Below, piece by piece: positions 23,505-30,527 of a DNA stretch of 64,000 bases (positions are counted from its first letter, which is position 1; each line of letters starts with the position of its first letter). Position numbers and translations under genes: made by a program. Source of the stretch: Chloroflexota bacterium (lineage in GTDB: Bacteria; Chloroflexota; Anaerolineae; Anaerolineales; UBA11579). Where the stretch lies: contig JACPVG010000029.1 in assembly GCA_016191875.1 (NCBI GenBank), positions 208,237 to 272,236 on the forward strand, in the 5' to 3' direction. Under the pieces are notes generated by a model. It saw nothing but the letters and a program-made list of their open reading frames with translations. It was not told the origin of the DNA and did no database searches.

Positions 23505-24356
23505 GTGCTGGTTCAAGCCGGATTGACTGAGCACCTCGCGCAGGCTGCCGCAGTCATCCGCTGGCTGGGCGACGCTGAGCCGCCTCCGCTTGGTTACCCG
23601 CCTCAAGGCGAACTACAAGTGGGGGTGGACCTCGGAACGGCCTACCTGACGGTAATCGTCGCCGATTCGTGGGGGATGCCGCTGGCGGGCGAGTACCAGT
23701 ATGCCGAGGTGGCGCGCGATGGGCTGGTGGTTGACTTCGTCGGGGCGGTCGACCGCCTGAAAGCCTGTAAGGCCCGCCTGGAGCGGCGGCTGGGGCGGGA
23801 CCTCGAACACGCTCACAGCGGCTATCCGCCCGGCGTCGGACCGGCGGAAGTGCGAACCACGGCCAATGTCCTCGAGGCGGCCGGGTTCCGGTGCAGCGGC
23901 CTGACCGATGAGCCAACGGCAGCCAATGCTGTCCTGCAACTGCACCGCGGGGCGGTAGTGGACGTGGGCGGCGGCACAACGGGCATTGCCGTCGTGCAGG
24001 ATGGCAGGGTTGTGTACACAGCCGACGAGGCCACCGGCGGCACGCACTTTTCGTTGGTGATCGCCGGCGCTCTGGATATCGATTACGAGCGTGCCGAAAG
24101 CCTGAAGACTGACCCTGCGCGGCAACCTGAGTTGATGTCAACCGTCAGGCCCGTCATGGAAAAGGTGGCCAGCATCGTAACGCGGCACATCTCGGCCTTT
24201 GACGTGCCAAGCATCACGCTGGTGGGCGGCAGCAGCGCCTTCCTGGGCATGGCAACGGTTGTTGAGGAGTACACGGGCATCCCGACACAAGTGCCTGATC
24301 ATCCGGCCTTCATCACCCCGCTGGGGATGGCCCTGAAAGACGCTCCAAGCGCATAA
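23505..24356 (+). CDS. EutJ-like actin/Hsp70-fold chaperone
   Basis: 283 residues from a GTG, 3 bases after the hexamer stop. ASKHA nucleotide-binding motifs are present: phosphate 1 VGVDLGTAYLTVIV (about 41-54), phosphate 2 VDVGGGTTGIAVVQDG (about 149-164) and adenosine VGGSSAFLGM (about 244-253), as in EutJ. EutJ is thought to act as a chaperone for BMC enzymes or shell assembly. No Hsp70 substrate-binding domain follows. Its place between hexamer and trimer genes suggests a role in shell or cargo assembly. Confidence 0.85.
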   Translation: MLVQAGLTEHLAQAAAVIRWLGDAEPPPLGYPPQGELQVGVDLGTAYLTVIVADSWGMPLAGEYQYAEVARDGLVVDFVGAVDRLKACKARLERRLGRDLEHAHSGYPPGVGPAEVRTTANVLEAAGFRCSGLTDEPTAANAVLQLHRGAVVDVGGGTTGIAVVQDGRVVYTADEATGGTHFSLVIAGALDIDYERAESLKTDPARQPELMSTVRPVMEKVASIVTRHISAFDVPSITLVGGSSAFLGMATVVEEYTGIPTQVPDHPAFITPLGMALKDAPSA

Positions 24357-24366
24357 GGAGACTTGT

Positions 24367-24993
24367 ATGGCAGATAATTTCTCGCTCCGCTGCTACTGTT
24401 ACCTGGATCGCATGCAGCCCCAGTACGCGGCGTTTGTGGGTACGGTCACGCAGGGCGATCTCCCCACGGAAGGGATGGCGGCTCTGTATGTGGAAATGGC
24501 TCCCGGCAATGAGGCCTTCCGTATGGTGGATATCGCCGTGAAGAGCACGGAGGCCAAACCCGGCGCGCAATTGGTGGAACGCGAATTCGGCATGTTCGAA
24601 GTGCATTCCCACAAACAGTCGGACGTGTTGGAGGCCGGCCGCATCGTGCTGGACCGTCTGGGGTTGAAGGAAAGCGACCGCATCAAACCTGAAATCGCTT
24701 CGACCCAGCTGATCACCAATGTCGACCCGTATCAGGCGCAATTGCTCAATCGTTTTCGTCGTGGAAGCCTGCTCGTGCCGGGCGAAACCCTGTTGGTGGT
24801 CGAGGTGGCGCCGGCTGCCTATATCAACCTGGCGGTGAACGAAGCCGAGAAGAAAGCCACCATCAAGCTTCTGCATGTATCCTCCGTCGGGCGCTTTGGG
24901 CGCATGTGGCTTTCCGGCAGTGAAGCGGAGATGGTCACGGCCCGGGATGCCGCCATTCAGGCGATGGAGAACGTGGAAGGCGTGAAAGGGTGA
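24367..24993 (+). CDS. BMC-T shell trimer (tandem BMC domains)
   Basis: 208 residues with two divergent BMC domains. The first (about 35-105) has AALYVEMAPGNEAFRMVDIA and FEVHSHKQSDVLEAGRIVL. The second (about 138-205) has LLVVEVAPAAYINLAVNEAEK and LSGSEAEMVTARDAAIQAM. Such fusions form trimers that look like hexamers and often have a large gated pore for bulky metabolites or cofactors. Both domains diverge strongly from the BMC-H protein next door. Here a large pore could admit sugar phosphates. AAGGAG precedes the ATG. Confidence 0.85.
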   Translation: MADNFSLRCYCYLDRMQPQYAAFVGTVTQGDLPTEGMAALYVEMAPGNEAFRMVDIAVKSTEAKPGAQLVEREFGMFEVHSHKQSDVLEAGRIVLDRLGLKESDRIKPEIASTQLITNVDPYQAQLLNRFRRGSLLVPGETLLVVEVAPAAYINLAVNEAEKKATIKLLHVSSVGRFGRMWLSGSEAEMVTARDAAIQAMENVEGVKG

Positions 24994-25006
24994 TTGGAGG
25001 GAGCCG

Positions 25007-25366
25007 ATGCCGAAGACATTCTATACCGAACGGGATATCGAAGACCTCAAGACCAGGGGCGTGACAAGTCTGGTCCTGAGCGATGATGTGGTTATCACCG
25101 ATCAGGCGCGCGAGCGCGCCATGAAACTCGGGTTTGAACTCATGCGCGAACATGACCAGCCTATGGCGGCTCCGGTGCGGCCTTACATTGCGAGCCAACC
25201 CTCGCCGGCGGCTTCGCCGCCCCGCCCGGCTGCCCCGTCAGGCGCGGCAACAGAGCTGGAAAAACGCGTGGTCCAAGCTGTGCAGGCCCGGCTGGGCAGT
25301 TCGGTGGACGCCAAGCTGTTGGAGACGATCGTCAAGCGGGTGTTGAACACGGTGGGCAGAGGCTGA
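25007..25366 (+). CDS. BMC-associated small protein: EutQ/EutT-like N-module plus C-terminal helix
   Basis: 119 residues. Residues 3-46 (FYTERDIEDLKTRG..., VVITDQARERAMKLGFEL) resemble the small N-terminal module of EutQ and of BMC-linked cobalamin adenosyltransferases, with the same T-x2-DI ... IT-x2-A-x3-A-x2-LGF pattern. A Pro/Ala-rich linker (about 52-82) leads to two amphipathic helices; the last (KLLETIVKRVLNTV) resembles the encapsulation helices of RpiB, DeoC and the aldehyde dehydrogenase. No catalytic domain is present. It may be an adaptor that links cargo and shell. A strong GGAGGGAG precedes the ATG, and 1 base separates it from the next pentamer gene. Confidence 0.75.
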   Translation: MPKTFYTERDIEDLKTRGVTSLVLSDDVVITDQARERAMKLGFELMREHDQPMAAPVRPYIASQPSPAASPPRPAAPSGAATELEKRVVQAVQARLGSSVDAKLLETIVKRVLNTVGRG

Positions 25367-25367
25367 T

Positions 25368-25688
25368 ATGCTCTTTGGGCGGGTACGCGGGACGGCCATC
25401 GCCACAATCAAATACCCTGACATGCGCGGGATGAAACTCTTGGTTGTGGAGCCATTGGACCGCCGCCTCGAACCTGCCGGGCCGCTGCAAGTGGCTGTGG
25501 ATGTTGTGCAGGCCGGGATTGGGGACCTGTGCGTGATGGTGCGCTCGCGTGAGGCTTCGCTGGCGATGGAACTCCATAAGTTCGTCCCGGTGGATCTGGC
25601 GCTGGTTGGAATCGTAGATGAGTTGAACGTCCGGCCGGATGGCGAATTTGACTTTCGGCTCCGGCCGGGGCATGTCAGGTACACCTGA
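25368..25688 (+). CDS. BMC-P shell pentamer, copy 3
   Basis: 106 residues, starting MLFGRVRGTAIATIKYPDMRG, with VDVVQAGIGDLCVMVRSREAS and VDLALVGIVDELNV. The EutN/CcmL fold is clear, but the sequence is more divergent from copies 1 and 2 and has a C-terminal extension of about 12 residues. Its stop overlaps the start of the site-2 protease by one base, so the two are translationally coupled. Confidence 0.9.
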   Translation: MLFGRVRGTAIATIKYPDMRGMKLLVVEPLDRRLEPAGPLQVAVDVVQAGIGDLCVMVRSREASLAMELHKFVPVDLALVGIVDELNVRPDGEFDFRLRPGHVRYT

Positions 25689-26800
25689 TGGATAATGCAT
25701 TTCGTCTCTTCCGCTTTCGGGGAATTGACGTGCTGGTCCACGTCACATTTCCCCTCATCCTCATCTGGGCGGGTCTGGCTTACGGCGTGTTTGAAGGGCG
25801 CGGCGTGGGGGGAGCGGTATTTGGCGTGCTGGTCACGCTGCTCCTGTTTGGCATCGTCCTGCTGCATGAATTTGGGCACAGCCTGGCCGCGCAGGCGTTT
25901 GGCGTGGAGGTGAAACGCATCATCCTCCTGCCATTGGGCGGCGTGGCGCAATTGGGGCGCATCCCCGAAAACCCATTACAAGAATTCGTGATTGCCATTG
26001 CCGGCCCGGCGGTCAATTTTCTGCTGGCGATTCTGATGATATGGGCGCTGCCTCTGGAATCGGGCGGTCTGAGCCTCCAGACTCTGCGAAACCTCCTCGG
26101 CAATTCAAGCGGGCTGAATGCCGCGGCAGTCCTCAATTACCTTTTCGTTTCCAATCTTTTCCTGGCAATTTTCAACCTTGCACCCGCCTTTCCCCTGGAC
26201 GGCGGCCGCGTCTTGCGCGCCTTGCTGGCTGCGCAAATGGGCTATGTGCGCGCCACCCGCATCGCGGTCGGCATAGGGCAGTCGCTGGCCTGGGCGTTGG
26301 GCTTATGGGGGTTCATTTCCGGCAATCTTTTCGGGATCCTGATTGCAGTCTTCATCTATGTGGGCGCCCAGCAGGAAGGCCAAATGATCATGGTCAGGTC
26401 GGCGCTTGGCAATCTGACCGTCAATGAAGCCTATTCGCGCCGGGCGGTCGCCGTGACGCCGCATCAAACGGTTGGCGAGGTCGCCCAGATCGTACTACAG
26501 TCATCTCAAAGCAATTTTGCGGTCTGTGAAGGCAGCAAAGTGGTCGGCATGCTTTCTTACCCGCGCCTGGTGCGCGCGCTCGAGTCGGATGGGAAAAATC
26601 AGCTCATCGGGACAGTGATGCATCCTGACGTGGTAGGGGTGCATCCCGAAGACAGACTCTTTGTCGTGCAGCAGAAGATGCTGGAGGCCAATCAGGAGGC
26701 TTTCCCGGTCATCGCTGACGGGGCATATCTTGGCCTGATTACACGGGGAGATCTCGGCGAGGCCGTGCGGTTATTGGCGGCCCTCAAGGAGGCCGGATGA
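25688..26800 (+). CDS. Site-2 protease (M50) with tandem CBS domains, embedded in the BMC operon
   Basis: 370 residues. Six or so membrane helices carry the zinc motif HEFGH at 60-64 and the third ligand in FPLDGGRVLRALL (Asp171). After the membrane part, residues about 245-365 form two CBS repeats, which usually bind adenosine nucleotides. S2P enzymes cut membrane-anchored proteins, commonly anti-sigma factors. No cobalamin or ethanolamine genes are near. Its start overlaps the stop of one pentamer gene and its stop overlaps the start of another (ATGA), so it is an integral operon member. Its target is unknown; regulation of BMC assembly or a co-transcribed housekeeping enzyme are both possible. 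Confidence 0.9.
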   Translation: MDNAFRLFRFRGIDVLVHVTFPLILIWAGLAYGVFEGRGVGGAVFGVLVTLLLFGIVLLHEFGHSLAAQAFGVEVKRIILLPLGGVAQLGRIPENPLQEFVIAIAGPAVNFLLAILMIWALPLESGGLSLQTLRNLLGNSSGLNAAAVLNYLFVSNLFLAIFNLAPAFPLDGGRVLRALLAAQMGYVRATRIAVGIGQSLAWALGLWGFISGNLFGILIAVFIYVGAQQEGQMIMVRSALGNLTVNEAYSRRAVAVTPHQTVGEVAQIVLQSSQSNFAVCEGSKVVGMLSYPRLVRALESDGKNQLIGTVMHPDVVGVHPEDRLFVVQQKMLEANQEAFPVIADGAYLGLITRGDLGEAVRLLAALKEAG

Positions 26801-27081
26801 TCCTTGGCAAAGTGGTCGGGACAGTCGTGGCCACGATTTCCCACCCGCATTTCAAGAACCGACGGTTGCTGGTGGTTCAGCCGCTGACCCTCGCAGGCGA
26901 CCCTCCTGAGGGAGACTTCATCGCCCTGGATACTTCCCAGGCAGGAATCGGGGATACAGTGCTGGTCAACCGGGAGGGCAATGGCGCCCGCGGCGTCCTG
27001 AACAACCCGGATGGTTGCGTGATCTCTATCATTGTAGGGATTGTGGATTCGCTCTACCTGGAAATGGCGGGGAGTGGCTGA
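26797..27081 (+). CDS. BMC-P shell pentamer, copy 4
   Basis: 94 residues, starting MILGKVVGTVVATISHPHFKN, with LDTSQAGIGDTVLVNREGNGAR and SIIVGIVDSLYLE, closest in length to CcmL/EutN. The ATG overlaps the stop of the site-2 protease gene. It is the last gene of the BMC operon; a palindrome follows 13 bases after its stop. Confidence 0.92.
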   Translation: MILGKVVGTVVATISHPHFKNRRLLVVQPLTLAGDPPEGDFIALDTSQAGIGDTVLVNREGNGARGVLNNPDGCVISIIVGIVDSLYLEMAGSG

Positions 27082-27094
27082 CCAAGCGGGCTCC

Positions 27095-27127
27095 AACCTT
27101 GCGAAGGTTTGAAACCTTCGCAAGGTT
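27095..27127. repeat. Perfect palindrome after the BMC operon
   Basis: Arms of 16 bases (27095-27110 and 27112-27127) flank one base. Each arm is itself built from AACCTT-GCG-AAGGTT, so alternative hairpins can form. There is no T run. The centre AGGTTTGAAACCT resembles that of the palindrome at 5007-5044. It may stabilise or end the BMC transcript, or be a dispersed repeat. Confidence 0.8.
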
Positions 27128-27249
27128 CAGTGCGGAATCCATTCAACTTTCAATCCTGCCCCACGACCTTGGATACTCCCAAACTGCGTGGCTGCGGCGG
27201 GCTGAATGGTTTGGGGTGTATAATGCCCGGCTGTGGAAAGGAACAAGTT

Positions 27250-27861
27250 GTGTCCCAATTTACCCCGCTGATCAGCCCTGTCCAGGAAGAGCCAGTACCG
27301 GAAGTCGCCCGGGGCGCAAGCTGGAAGGCGTTCTTCGTCGAAACGCTCCAGACCATCGTCCTGGCGCTGGTCCTCTTCGTAGGCATCAATGCGTTCACTG
27401 CCCGCATCCGGGTGGATGGTCACAGTATGGAGCCGTCGTTTCACCACAACGACTACGTTATTGTCTGGCGGCTGGCGTACCGCGTGGGTGAAATCGAGCG
27501 CGGCGACGTGGTTGTATTCCCATATCCCAACAATCCGGAGGAGGACTACATCAAGCGCGTCGTGGGCCTGCCCGGCGATGTGGTGGCGATACAGGAAGGC
27601 CAGTTGCTCGTCAATGGCGTTGCTGTAGATGAACCCTATCTGGCGGAACCCATGTGGCGCAACTTTCCCGAGGTCGTCGTTCCGGATGGGTCGGTGTTTG
27701 TGATGGGCGATAACCGCAACGATTCATCTGACTCGAGACGCTGGGGGCCGCTGTCGATCGAAGACATCCTGGGTAAGGCGGTCTTCGTTTATTGGCCGCC
27801 GGGGGACATTAAACTCGTTCCACACATCTGGCCGGAGGCCTCAGCGGGCGGCTCCGATTGA
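27250..27861 (+). CDS. lepB: Signal peptidase I
   Basis: About 203 residues from a GTG at 27250 with AAAGGA upstream; a longer in-frame version would begin inside the palindrome and is rejected. One membrane helix (about 33-50) precedes the S26 catalytic domain: GHSMEPSF holds the nucleophile Ser, EDYIKRVVGLPGD the general-base Lys, and FVMGDNRNDSSDSRRWG the conserved box. It removes signal peptides on the outer face of the membrane. A TATAAT box lies at 27219-27224. Confidence 0.93.
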   Translation: MSQFTPLISPVQEEPVPEVARGASWKAFFVETLQTIVLALVLFVGINAFTARIRVDGHSMEPSFHHNDYVIVWRLAYRVGEIERGDVVVFPYPNNPEEDYIKRVVGLPGDVVAIQEGQLLVNGVAVDEPYLAEPMWRNFPEVVVPDGSVFVMGDNRNDSSDSRRWGPLSIEDILGKAVFVYWPPGDIKLVPHIWPEASAGGSD

Positions 27862-27915
27862 ACTGCTTGACCCACCGCGCGCCGGATGGTACAATCTGCC
27901 CGCTTTGCTGACGAT

Positions 27916-27988
27916 GCCCCCATCGTCTAGGGGACCAGGACGTGACCCTTTCAAGGTCAAGACCGGGGTTCGAATCCCCGTGGGGGCA
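27916..27988 (+). tRNA. tRNA-Glu (anticodon TTC)
   Basis: Acceptor GCCCCCA pairs with TGGGGGC, discriminator A. The anticodon stem TGACC/GGTCA encloses CTTTCAA with anticodon TTC. The T arm is CGGGG-TTCGAAT-CCCCG. CCA is not encoded. A GC-rich hairpin follows. Confidence 0.97.
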
Positions 27989-27993
27989 CAGAA

Positions 27994-28026
27994 GTGACGG
28001 CGGCTCGTTGGCCGCCGTCACTCATT
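27994..28026 (+). terminator. Probable terminator after tRNA-Glu
   Basis: An 11-bp perfect stem (GTGACGGCGGC with GCCGCCGTCAC) around a 6-base loop, followed by TCATTT. The T run is weak but the stem is strong and well placed. Confidence 0.65.
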
Positions 28027-28062
28027 TAACGCTGCCGCTTCGCACCGACTATAATCCGGTCA

Positions 28063-28809
28063 ATGAACGAACCCATTGAGATCTCTGCGCGCGAGCAGGC
28101 GATTGGCGGCAGCTGGTGGGATCTGTTCCTGTATCTCTTCGGCGGCTTTGGCCTTTTTGTCGCTGCCAGCCTTGCGCTGGCCGGACGATTTGAACGAATC
28201 GACCTGCGGGTGACTCTGGCAGCGATCCTGCTCAACGTGCTCTTTATCGGCGGCGCGCCGTATGTGCTGGGCATCCTGCGCGGCCGGCTGGACTGGGCGG
28301 AATTGGGACTGCGCCCGCTCCGGTGGAAACCGGAGTACGGTCTCGGAATCTTTCTGACCACGGCTGTGCTCCTGCCGGTGCGGGCCGCGCTGGCATTGGG
28401 CGTGCAATTGCTGGCGGAAGGAGGCATGGCGAGCGTTGAGGCCCGCGCCGCGCTCATCTTCCCGGATGGCTTGAACCTGGCGGGCTTTCTGGTTGCATTC
28501 CTGGGCGTCGGCGTCCTAGCTCCCTTGGCTGAGGAGTTCTACTTCAGGGGTCTGCTGCAGGGTTGGTTTCGCCAGCGTTTGCCGGCACTGCCCGCGGTGA
28601 CGATCACCGCACTGCTCTTCGGCCTGGCGCATTTCGATTCGCCCGGGGTGGCGGCTTCCGCTTTTTTGCTGGGCCTTGTTATGGGCTGGGCGTATGAGAA
28701 CACGCGGTCGCTGGCTGTCCCAATGGGGATGCATGTGTTGACTAATTCGGTAGCGATCCTGATCGGCGCGGCGGCAATGCTTCTGCAAAATGCGCTTGGA
28801 GCGCCGTAG
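28063..28809 (+). CDS. CPBP-family intramembrane metalloprotease (CAAX/Abi)
   Basis: 248 residues with about seven membrane helices. The family motifs are present in order: APLAEEFYFRGLLQG (the EExxxR motif), LFGLAHFD (FxxxH) and MHVLTNS (HxxxN/B). These residues form the metal or catalytic site within the membrane. Bacterial members are often of unknown substrate; some give bacteriocin immunity. It stands between a tRNA and an ECF sigma gene on the same strand. Confidence 0.88.
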   Translation: MNEPIEISAREQAIGGSWWDLFLYLFGGFGLFVAASLALAGRFERIDLRVTLAAILLNVLFIGGAPYVLGILRGRLDWAELGLRPLRWKPEYGLGIFLTTAVLLPVRAALALGVQLLAEGGMASVEARAALIFPDGLNLAGFLVAFLGVGVLAPLAEEFYFRGLLQGWFRQRLPALPAVTITALLFGLAHFDSPGVAASAFLLGLVMGWAYENTRSLAVPMGMHVLTNSVAILIGAAAMLLQNALGAP

Positions 28810-28882
28810 GGACCGGGCAAAATCCGTCCAGCCTCCGAGAAGGCGGCGACCCCGTCTTGGAATGTGAGTGTACAATTGCTTC

Positions 28883-29455
28883 ATGGAAGGGAAAGGCTCC
28901 AACGAGGCAGAGCTCCTGGCAAAGGCGCAAGCGGGGGATACGCAGGCATTTGGCGAACTCTATGACCGCTACTTTGACGAAATCTACCGGTTCCTGAACG
29001 CGCAGGTCTGGCGAAGCGAAGACGCCGAAGATCTGGCGATCGAGGCGTTTACCCGCGCCTGGGAGTATCTACCTCGCTACCGCGACCGGGGCCACTCGTT
29101 TTCGGCATTCCTGTACAGCGTTGCTCGCAACGCGCTCATTGATCACTACCGGCGGCGCAAAACCCGCGCCGGACTTGAAGTCGAAGCCGATGATGCCTTC
29201 CCGGACACCGCCGATCTGCCGGAAGACCAGATCCTCCTTCAGCGCCAACGACGGGAACTTATCAACGCGTTGAGCGACCTGCCTCCGGACTATCGCCAGG
29301 TGCTGGTATTGCGCTTCATCAACGAGGAACCTCTTGAGGATATCGCCCGGATCTTGAGGCGCTCGGAAGGGGCAGTGCGCGTACTTCAGCATCGCGCCCT
29401 GAAGGCGCTCAGAAAGATACTGGAAGCGACCTCTGCGCAAGAGTTGGTGGAGTAA
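28883..29455 (+). CDS. ECF-type RNA polymerase sigma factor
   Basis: About 190 residues from the ATG at 28883. Region 2 (about 20-90) includes FGELYDRYFDEIYRFL and SAFLYSVARNALIDHYRRRK; region 4 (about 125-185) has LPPDYRQVLVLRFINEEPLEDIARIL and the helix-turn-helix EGAVRVLQHRALKAL. It is followed closely by a DUF5667 membrane protein, the usual partner layout in Chloroflexota and Actinobacteria. It likely controls the surface-protein genes downstream. Confidence 0.88.
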   Translation: MEGKGSNEAELLAKAQAGDTQAFGELYDRYFDEIYRFLNAQVWRSEDAEDLAIEAFTRAWEYLPRYRDRGHSFSAFLYSVARNALIDHYRRRKTRAGLEVEADDAFPDTADLPEDQILLQRQRRELINALSDLPPDYRQVLVLRFINEEPLEDIARILRRSEGAVRVLQHRALKALRKILEATSAQELVE

Positions 29456-29507
29456 CAATTGCAGACTTTATCCGTTGACCAGATTGAAGCCGCAAGGTGA
29501 GTTTATT

Positions 29508-30509
29508 ATGAAGGAATTCTTCTCGTCATTATTCGGACTGAGCGCGAACCGACCAAGGGAGCGCGATGATTTTGCCCGGAAGTGGCTGCAAAGCCGCCGG
29601 GCTGCGCTGGATCCCGATTCTCGCCGAAAGGCAACTGTGCGGCGGCGGCTGTTGAGCCAGTTAAAACCGCGCTCCCAAGGCATCGGACGCGGGTCGCGGC
29701 CGGTTGGGTTTCGACTGGGAATGGCGGGCGTCGCCGTGGTTGTGTTGCTCTTATCCATGTTTGGGATAGTGGATGCTTCAGCCGCCGCGCTGCCGGGCGA
29801 CGACCTTTTCCCGATCAAATTGCTGGTCGAAGACCTGCGAATGGCAGCCGCCTTAACGCCCGAGGCGCGCAGCGATGTGCTGGCGGAACGAATCGATGCC
29901 CGCCTGCTGGAGATCGTGCAGTTGCAGAGCCGGAGCGATGAAGCCGGCGTGGCCGAGGGCCTCTCTTTGCTGAAGTCGCTCCTGCTTCAATCTGAAGCAA
30001 TCCCTGCGTCCCTGGCGCTGGAAGCCAGCCTGGCACATAGCCAGGAAGTGCTGGTGAATGTCCTGTCAGACCTTACGCCCCAAGCCCAAGGGGAGCTTGA
30101 AGGCGTCCTTCAGGCCCTGCATTCTGCCAGTGAAAAGGCTGGTATGCCGCCATTTTCAGATGAACCTGAGCCAAGCGCCCTGCCGCCTGAACGACCAACG
30201 ACGAATCCCACCCCGACGCTGACCGCTGAAGAGAGCGCGGCGGAAGAAACCCCAGAGATTCCGGGTGCAGCCACAGATACCGCGGTTGCCAGCGTTACGC
30301 CCACCTCGCCGGGCAATTCCGGCGGCCCGCCGTCCGGGACGCCCGGTGCGGGAAATGGGAATTCCGATTATGCCCACGGACGGGAGGATGAGCATCCGGG
30401 GCGAGGGAATTCCGGCGGCGATGATGAAGATGACAGTACCAATGGCACCCCTCCGGGGCATGGAAAAGACAAGAAAAATGAGGATAAAATAAAGGGTGGT
30501 AAGGATTAG
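29508..30509 (+). CDS. DUF5667-domain membrane protein, probable anti-sigma partner
   Basis: About 333 residues from the ATG at 29508 with AGGTGAG upstream. A cytoplasmic basic N-terminus is followed by one membrane helix (about 72-90), then the DUF5667 motif ALPGDDLFPIKLLVEDLRMA and helices to about residue 205. A long disordered tail of Pro, Thr, Gly and charged residues follows. The topology fits an anti-sigma factor that senses the outside. The gene follows the ECF sigma factor. Confidence 0.75.
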   Translation: MKEFFSSLFGLSANRPRERDDFARKWLQSRRAALDPDSRRKATVRRRLLSQLKPRSQGIGRGSRPVGFRLGMAGVAVVVLLLSMFGIVDASAAALPGDDLFPIKLLVEDLRMAAALTPEARSDVLAERIDARLLEIVQLQSRSDEAGVAEGLSLLKSLLLQSEAIPASLALEASLAHSQEVLVNVLSDLTPQAQGELEGVLQALHSASEKAGMPPFSDEPEPSALPPERPTTNPTPTLTAEESAAEETPEIPGAATDTAVASVTPTSPGNSGGPPSGTPGAGNGNSDYAHGREDEHPGRGNSGGDDEDDSTNGTPPGHGKDKKNEDKIKGGKD

Positions 30510-30527
30510 TCTTGGAGGTTTGCAGTG

